NCBI RefSeq assembly: GCF_963966145.1
Contig: NC_091049.1
Span: forward strand, 25,482,001-25,546,000
Length of the DNA: 64,000 bases
DNA from: Tenebrio molitor
Lineage: Eukaryota; Arthropoda; Insecta; Coleoptera; Tenebrionidae
Direction of reading: 5' to 3'
A program made the position numbers and the translations under genes. Under the pieces are notes generated by a model, which was not told the DNA's origin, did not search any database, and was given only the letters and a program-made list of their open reading frames with translations. This document shows positions 57,817-64,000 of this stretch, in pieces. The stretch's first letter is position 1. The number at the start of each line of letters is the position of its first letter.

Positions 57817-58726
57817 CAGTGAGCGGCAAAAGTATGGAATAAATTCATTAAAAATTAAACAATTTTTTTTTTCAAAAAAATCTTTGGACAGGTCAATTTT
57901 AGTTTATAAAAATACATATTTTAATACAAAACAAAATTCCAAGCAGTCATTTGTTTTCGAGTTATGACGTCATCGACAGTTTTTTTAAATAGAAACCCCC
58001 TATTTTTTTCTTGATTCTGATAGCCCTTTTAATTGTCTAAACGCCAGTATAAAAATTTTGTTATCTTACATAAGAAAATTTTTGAGAAAAAAAAAATAAA
58101 GCTGGAAAAAATAAATTTTATAACGACGAACAAAAACAAATCAAAAACCGTGTTAGTAAGTACTTAAAATTATGTAATTAAATGTTCGAATTGCCATCCC
58201 CCAGCTTGTTGACAATAAGCAAGTTTATGAAGAAATTCCCCCTATTTTAGTTTTATCTATCGCATCCAATCAAAATAAAAATTTCTATACGTTGTTTCTG
58301 TTAAATGAGTAATTTTCGAAAACGTTTTGTAAAACAAATAACACATGCGAATGAAATTGACAGTAACATTTGACTGTTTGATTTACCTACTTGATTTTGT
58401 GACTTGTTTTTGTTCATTATAAAATTTATTTTTTCCAACTTTATTATTTTTTTTCTCAAAAATTTCCTTATGTAAAATAACAAAATTTTTATACATACTG
58501 TCATTTAGACAATTAAAAGGGCTATCAGAATCAAGAAAAAAATAGGGGGTTTCTATTTTAAAAAACTATCGATGACGTCATAACTCGAAAACAAATGACT
58601 GCTTGGAATTTTATTTTTTATTAAAATATGTATTTTTATAAACTAAAATCGACCTGTCCAGAAATTTTTTTGAATTTTTTTTTTTTAATTTTTAATGAAT
58701 TTATTCCATACTTTTGCCGCTCACTG
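57817..58726. mobile_element. 910-bp foldback with arms of about 345 bp, inserted in LINE
   Basis: CAGTGAGCGGCAAAAGTATG at 57,817; complement ends at 58,726; TA on both sides. The arms pair almost to the centre and share TATGACGTCAT and GGGCTATCAGAATCAAG (as complement). Only about 225 bp of unpaired centre, no coding sequence. The right edge abuts the LINE frame at KKLHSII. Confidence 0.88.
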
Positions 58727-58728
58727 TA

Positions 58729-59520
58729 TAATACTGTGTAATTTTTTAAAACTTGTGTTATTTACAAATTCAGGTAAAATGAATTGATTTAAAATTTCAA
58801 TCATTGCAAAGAATTTTTTGGAACTTTGTTGTTTAGGTAATAGTGGTCTATTAAATGGTTCTCTGTGTTCAAATTCGTTAAGAGTTCTATTGAATTCATC
58901 CTCAATTTGTTCTTTAAAATTTTGATGGTAGTAAAAATTTTTATTAATAACATGTATATCATTATAACTCAAGTCTAAATTATGTATGTCGGTTTGTATG
59001 GTGTTGCTTGGTGAATCGAGAATTGAACAGAAAGAGAGTCATTATGATTAGATAATCTTTGTAAACTTTGCGGTTCAACAGAATTTTGGAGTAAATTATT
59101 AGAAACTTCATTATTTTCGGAATAATTAATTGACAATTCTAACTTAACATCATTTTTGAACTTTTCTAAAATTGCTGAAGGGATATAGTTTTTCTTCATA
59201 ATGGCTCTTCTTTGGTCAGCTAAATTTTGAATAGTAACAGGAAACTGGGGGTACTTACTTTGGAACGCTTTAAATAAATCAAGTCTGTAAGTACTCACAA
59301 CATCCTGTAGTTTGGCGATCCGAAAATATTCGCGTATAATAAAAATATTCATTTCCATAGTCCGTTTTTTGCGCTTTCTAACCTCTCTAGCACCATTGGA
59401 TTGCAGTGAAGCACTTGCAACAACATTTGGCGCGTTTTTATCACAGAGCGAATTAGGTAATTGACATTTAGACAGTTGTTTATTAATGGCAAATACCATT
59501 TAACAGTGGAAGAACAATAA
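58729..59520 (-). pseudogene. R4/Dong-like LINE, N-terminal ORF fragment
   Basis: Reading down from 59,499: KRKKRTMEMNIFIIREYFRI, FQSKYPQFPVTIQNLADQRR, KKNYIPSAILEKFKND. After a one-base shift near 58,975 it continues FKEQIEDEFNRTLNEFEHRE and FAMIEILNQFILP, ending KKLHSII at the foldback. The NLADQRRAI block is typical of the N-terminal part of R4-like LINE proteins. The reading resumes at 56,425 (NNNRIHCLKYN). Frameshifted and split, so dead. Confidence 0.72.
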
Positions 59521-60623
59521 CAAAATAACAATTTAACCAAACACAATAACATAAACAAAAACAATACACTCGTGACGTGACAACCCTAAACAGCGTTTCT
59601 TATACTAATTTTGAAACAACTATATTTAATATTATAAAATTCAACATTATGAGAATTACAAAGGATAGAATACAATCAGTTTAGGAGTTCACATGAGCAT
59701 ATGAGCCTGAGCAAATTGTCACTTGCAAAAGATACTTTCAGATATTTTTATATATAAAGTTCAGCTCTGAAAGGAATGTCGTAATAGTATATTATACACT
59801 TCTGGACAAAATTAAGAGACCACCAATAAAAATTAAAATTACTTGATGAAAGTCTCACTGATCTTAACAAAATTCACACTCGCCATAGTTAAGTGCATAT
59901 TACATTATCATCATTTTTATAGTATGCCATAAAGAAATGAACACTTGTTTTCAAAAAACGAATGTCAACAAAAAATACTTGTTAGAGATACTATTTTGAG
60001 TTGTTTTACTGTACTAAAGCATTGATTTTATCATTACAAAAGTACAAAATCTGTTTTCCGTCACATATTAAACCAAAAGTATACCTAGGCGGCATCTTAG
60101 AGTTGAGGAAGTGTCTTAAATCATTATTCTTCTCCGCGAAGGGTATTCGCGGAGGGAAGTTGCTCAAATTTTAAATACCAACAAAACAAATCTGTGGTAC
60201 AAAGAGCTGCTGCAAGCATAGGATCACTGGCAGTTTTAACAGAAGAAGAGGACAAGGTGCTAAAAGAAAAACAACCGCCAGGGAAGATCACTACATACAT
60301 AGAACTGCAGGCTTTAAGGAAGCGTTTTGTAACCTCTCGGGAGTTAAAAAATGACCTTCGTTGGCTTCGTTTGGATACTCGAAAAGAAATTTCAACAAAA
60401 ACTGTAAGAAGGATGTTGAAAGAAGTCAATCTGGTTGCCAGAAAACCTGCAGCTGGTCCAATTTTTACAACCTTACATAAAAGAAATCGTTTGTCTTTCT
60501 TTTTAAACCACCAGTTATGGAATGAAAGACACTGGGACTCAGTTCTATTCACTAATGAGTCCCGTTTCACATTTCCAATAACGATTGTCGTGTTCTCGTT
60601 TTGCAAAGACTTGGTGAGAGGTA

Positions 60624-60977
60624 CTATGCCGGCCAAAAAATTTTGGCCGTCATTGTCTGTCAATTCAAAAAAAAAAGTGTAATCCGTACTTTATTGTCAT
60701 CATGATTATATGAACGTTATTTTTTGGGTGGTAAATTTCAAAACTCAAAATAATTTTGTCATTTCTACTACACAGAACGTTTACCTCAGGTTATCTATGT
60801 ACGATTGCTCTAATTTTGTTCATTCATGTCGGATTTTTGGAATATCTGAGCTTCAAACAGTTTAAATTGATTGTCAAAATGACAAGAATCGAAAGTGGGG
60901 TTACGATTCCTAAAGGTTTATTTACACTTTACTTGAATGTCAAGAAAGTGACGGCCAAAATTTTTTGGCCGCCATAG
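60624..60977. mobile_element. TA-flanked MITE 1 in Tc1
   Basis: CTATGCCGGCCAAAAAATTT at 60,624 and its near-complement to 60,977, with TA at 60,622-60,623 and 60,978-60,979. 354 bp. Confidence 0.88.
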
Positions 60978-61119
60978 TACGTGCACAACATTCGTGGAAT
61001 TGATAAATTTGATGGTATGGGGCGGAATAAGTTTCAATGATCGTACACAATTAGTTATAGTGCGAAATGGATCAATGACGGCAGCAAGATATAGGGACGA
61101 TATTATTGTACCTCATGCA

Positions 61120-61478
61120 CTATTGCGGGCAAAAAAAGTGGGACATCAACGTCATTGTCTTGACTTTTAAAATGTGAAACAACCCTTACCTGATTCTAAC
61201 CCTACTTTGAATTAATTGACGTTGTCATTAGGTTTTGTAGGTTGTAGGGAACGATTGTAAGTAAGCACGTAGTGAATATTTATTTAATGCAAAGTTCCAA
61301 TCAAAATCTACCTTTATCAAAAAAAGAGGGCATTTGGAAAAGGAAAATAGGAGTATAAAATAAATTTTTAAACTGTCAGCTGGAATAGTGTCAAAAAAAA
61401 ATGACAATAAAGCTTGAACTATATCGAATTTTTCAAAACTGACAGAAATTTGATGTCCCACTTTTTTGCCCGCAATAG
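61120..61478. mobile_element. TA-flanked MITE 2 in Tc1
   Basis: CTATTGCGGGCAAAAAAAGT at 61,120 and its near-complement to 61,478. Right TA intact; left mutated to CA. 359 bp. Ends resemble MITE 1 (CTATxGCGGxCAAAAAA), so one family. Confidence 0.85.
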
Positions 61479-61717
61479 TACAGCCATATGCTGAAAATTT
61501 TGGTCCGAACTTTATTTTTATGCACGATAACACAAGACCACACATTGCTCATATTGTAACAATTGCTTTGAGAGATGCAAATATTGACAGTCTAGAATGG
61601 CCAGCGAAAAGCCCTGATCTAAATCCCATTGAGCACCTGTGGGATCACATGAACCGACGAGTTAGAAGTGTTCATGTACCTCCCATTAATCTTGAAGAGC
61701 TGTAAAACTTGCTTATA

Positions 61718-62360
61718 CAGGGTCATTACAGTTTGTCCAGCGAGAGATTGGTTGACATAAAAGTCGCTAAATTCTACGTAGAGCAAGGAGTAGCTAGGGC
61801 ACATAAAATTTGAAATATATCCTTCAAGCAGTAACATTTTTGCCCTGAAATTATGCTCTAATTAATGTATTCTAGTGCATTTTGTAGTGTTGGGTTATTT
61901 TAATAGACTTTAAAATCTCCTAATCTCTCGCTGGACGAAGTTTACCATCGTATACTCCATACGGTGATAGATTGCACGTTTTTAAATTCTAGTTCCAAAA
62001 CATAAAGCAGTGAAAAATACTAAACTCTCCATCTCAATTGTTTTACGTTATGTAGAAAACCGTTGTATCCCTGCAGATTAATTCCCGCGAAACCAGTTTC
62101 TGTGTCTGTCTTCTGTCAAAAAACGTGCAATCTATCAGAGTACGGAGTTTAGTAGGCGTTGGCGAGCGTTGGTGATGTAGTTGAATGTGCCGCAAGCTTG
62201 ATAACATGAGTGAGACTAGCATCGCCGATAGGTGGCGCTACCGGCGATTGTGAAAATCTGTCTACTAGTTTGTCTAACGTTGTGAAGCAGGCGGCACATT
62301 CAAAATTTGTGTGGCTTTTCAACGCCAAGTGCGATGGGACAATCATTTATAATGACCCTG
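61718..62360. mobile_element. TA-flanked element 3 in Tc1
   Basis: CAGGGTCATTACAG at 61,718; inverted CAGGGTCATTATAA at 62,360; TA on both sides. 643 bp. An inner inverted repeat (ATAGATTGCACGTTTT facing AAACGTGCAATCTAT, 61,952-62,155) suggests a further nested element. Confidence 0.78.
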
Positions 62361-62716
62361 TACAAGAGTGGCATCAAATACCATAACAGAACATTCAAAA
62401 CCTCATTAAGAGTAACTATGCCAAGAAGGATGCAAGAGTGTATAGCAACCAGAGGCGGGAACACAAGTTATTAGTTTACGTTAATGCTTTTTTAAAATTA
62501 CATTTCTTAATTTATTGTTTTTCGCAATTTTGACTGTTTTTAGTTTTTTGGCTAGATTAAGTTGAATTTGTATATTTTTTTGACGTACATCATACCAATT
62601 AAATAATGTAAAATACACTTGACTATGATGTGTGTGAATTTTATTAAAATTAAGGAGATTATCATAAAGTAATTTTAATTTTTATTGGTGGTCCCTTAAT
62701 TTTTTCCAGAAGTGTA

Positions 62717-63075
62717 TTATAACTTATAAGATAAGTGATGCATCATCATACGAGAGTGAGAATTTTGACCAACGAGTGCGCTTGCGCACGAGTGGGACAC
62801 TTCTCACGAGTTTCATAATGGTATTTCGATCACGTGTGATATACGACGTTTTATGGTGCAACTATTGCAAAAAATCCAAGAAATGAAGTTTCATTCAAGT
62901 GAAATATTCGCCTATAAAAATATAATAGTATGCTTGTATATGTATCAGTTTTCGCAGTTACCAATGGTTGTTATAGTTATGAAATAAACAATGTCGTTTT
63001 TTCACATTTTGTAAAAAAATTATAAAAATGGATGTTTTACCGGAAAATATCCATTTAGGTAAAGTCGAAACATAT
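62717..63075. other. Spacer between transposons
   Basis: No gene. Contains GAGTGCGCTTGCGCACGAGTG, a small palindrome, near 62,777. Confidence 0.4.
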
Positions 63076-63337
63076 GTATTGTATTCTCAATTTGGTTGTA
63101 GGTCGTAAAATTTTATTGCATATTATGAGCGATTAACGGGCACAATGGTTGGGTTTGAAAAGGTTGGGAAGCGGCGCGTGCCGTTTGCCGTACAATGCAA
63201 ATATATAAAATGTACAATACAACCCTACTTAAAATATTACCTGCTAGTGGTAAACTAGGATTTATAAGCCCTGCAAGATCTTTAACTTAAAGTACCATAA
63301 AATTTTACGACCTACAACCAAATTGAAAATACAATAC
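63076..63337. mobile_element. 262-bp MITE, TTGGTTGTAGGTCGTAAAAT ends
   Basis: Inverted arms of about 36 bp share CAATTTGGTTGTAGGTCGTA. Target duplication not clear. Confidence 0.75.
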
Positions 63338-63393
63338 GAGAAAGAGTAGGTATGTGTTCCTAAAGTGGAAGGCAGATAATTGTTTGGCAGCTA

Positions 63394-63651
63394 TAGTCGG
63401 CACGGAGATATAGTGATAATGTATTCAGTCCCGTACTTAACTTCAATAACGATTGTCACTGTTAGCGAATTTGGTTTATAACCATTACAAAGAAAACGCT
63501 TTAGACGGTCAGCACTACCTGGCGTTCTTCAGGCAGTCTTTACAGGCAAAATATCTTGTCCAAGCACTTATCCCTAATAAACTACTTAGACGTTGCCAGC
63601 CTCCTCGTTATGGGGACTGAATACATTATCACCATATCTCCGTGCCGACTA
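63394..63651. mobile_element. 258-bp TA-flanked MITE, TAGTCGGCACGGAGATAT ends
   Basis: The approximately 42-bp inverted ends differ at only about one position (TAGTCGGCACGGAGATAT and ATTCAGTCCC inside), with TA on both sides. The high arm identity suggests recent activity. Confidence 0.85.
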
Positions 63652-63840
63652 TAACACGGAAGATATACTCATTTGTGAGTACTTTATCTCACCCGTGCAT
63701 AATATTTGTTTTCTGTCATCCTAACAACGAATGGTGCAGAGTAGCTCAAATCAACCTGTAAGATAAAATAATAAAAAATTTAATGATTTTCAATATCGGT
63801 TATTCTAGATCACATATTTTTTTATAAAAGTGGTAAATAC

Positions 63841-63882
63841 CTGTGAAAGAGGAAGTGTTCTTTTCTTCTCTTTGGGGTCCAT
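63841..63882 (-). CDS. Leader exon 1, candidate for ankyrin gene B-2
   Basis: Fourteen codons from ATG at 63,882, MDPKEKKRTLPLSQ, then donor CAG/GTATTT, phase 0. The upstream block matches the other ankyrin promoters. The first ankyrin exon downstream is B-2 at 51,399. The gene could alternatively have lost its ankyrin exon. Confidence 0.5.
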
Positions 63883-63899
63883 GACAACATCAAAACAGT

Positions 63900-64000
63900 A
63901 TATGTATCTCAAACTTTCTTGGCTAAATTAGTAAGACACACCCGAAATATATCAAACTAATTAACAAAATTGTCTCAGATAACGAAAACAGATAATATCT
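63900..64000 (-). promoter_or_regulatory. Conserved promoter/5' UTR block, far-right gene
   Basis: Shares ACACCCGAAATATA, CAAACT and ATTGTCTCAGATAAC with the A-1 and B-1 blocks; continues past the window. Confidence 0.5.

Larger units (their letters stand above)
60085..62470 (+). pseudogene. Tc1 transposase, interrupted
   Basis: Segments in order are: an N-terminal helix-turn-helix region (REGYSRREVAQILNTN, then VQRAAASIG after a shift); RKEISTKTVRRMLKEVNLVA; HWDSVLFTNESRF (60,531-60,570); after the first insert MVWGGISF and GSMTAARYRDDIIVPH; after the second NFIFMHDNTRPHIAHIV, WPAKSPDLNPIEHLWD; after the third MPRRMQECIATRGGNTSY. The first catalytic Asp has become Asn (FTNESRF, where FxDESRF is normal). 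The second Asp (HDN) and the Glu (IEH) remain. The mutated catalytic site, frameshifts and a stop near 62,385 make it inactive. The DD34E spacing is still visible. Confidence 0.88.
59797..62714 (+). mobile_element. Full-length dead Tc1 element with three nested insertions
   Basis: The terminal repeat starts CACTTCTGGACAAAATTAAG, continues about 47 bp and is inverted at 62,714, with TA on both sides (59,795-59,796; 62,715-62,716). Total 2,918 bp. Removing the three TA-flanked inserts and their duplications leaves about 1.56 kb, the usual Tc1 length. It lies between the LINE and further MITEs. Confidence 0.92.

Noticed and set aside
60124..60663. 179-aa minus-strand frame
   Set aside because: Shadow of the Tc1 transposase on the plus strand.
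1..64000. tRNA, rRNA or snRNA genes
   Set aside because: No cloverleaf with A/B boxes and no conserved rRNA or snRNA cores were noticed; a covariance search could still find one.

Overview
The window is eukaryotic, AT-rich, intron-bearing and dominated by DNA transposons, with short canonical GT-AG introns. The transposon families (Tc1/mariner, hAT, TTAA-target elements, Harbinger, an R4/Dong-type LINE) and a MADF-BESS relic point to an insect or another arthropod. No bacterial features are present. I cannot name the species.

The main structure is a very large tandem duplication. Bases 1 to about 23,990 (copy A) align with 25,663 to about 51,975 (copy B). Most of the length differs only by scattered single bases, interrupted by insertions private to one copy. 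Private to A: a 1,997-bp hAT element (1,607-3,603). Private to B: a 2,420-bp TTAA-flanked element carrying a YqaJ-type nuclease gene (37,940-40,359), a 1,439-bp TA-flanked element (43,692-45,130) and a 177-bp element (51,488-51,664). The other copy preserves the exact empty site for each. Copy A probably begins left of the window, because base 1 lies inside an element that is complete in B (25,186-26,008).

The resident genes are a family of minus-strand ankyrin-repeat proteins. Four large ankyrin exons are present: A-1 at 18,157-19,114, A-2 at 22,672-23,638, B-1 at 45,682-46,794 (frameshifted) and B-2 at 50,418-51,399. I infer a four-exon gene: a 6-14 codon leader exon next to a conserved promoter block, the ankyrin exon, a 51-nt exon, and a terminal exon encoding a GHEEAPL segment. 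Five leader exons are visible (6,827; 19,949; 30,491; 47,697; 63,841). A-2 and B-2 seem to need the distant leaders at 30.5 and 63.9 kb, across introns full of transposons. A fifth, gutted gene copy lies near 13.2 kb, with its twin at 36.87 kb. Tc1 transposase relics recur beside the genes, so the ancestral unit was gene plus Tc1 relic.

The right end (51,980-64,000) is single-copy transposon-in-transposon sequence, probably within intron 1 of B-2. An R4-like LINE (minus strand) is split by a 910-bp long-arm foldback plus other repeats. A full-length dead Tc1 (59,797-62,714) has been hit by three TA-target elements. One unassigned 207-bp exon-like segment (55,416-55,622) stands out. The pseudogenised or transposon-derived coding fragments are: a MADF-BESS gene (two copies), a Harbinger transposase N-terminus, the Tc1 pieces, the LINE RT and the YqaJ gene.
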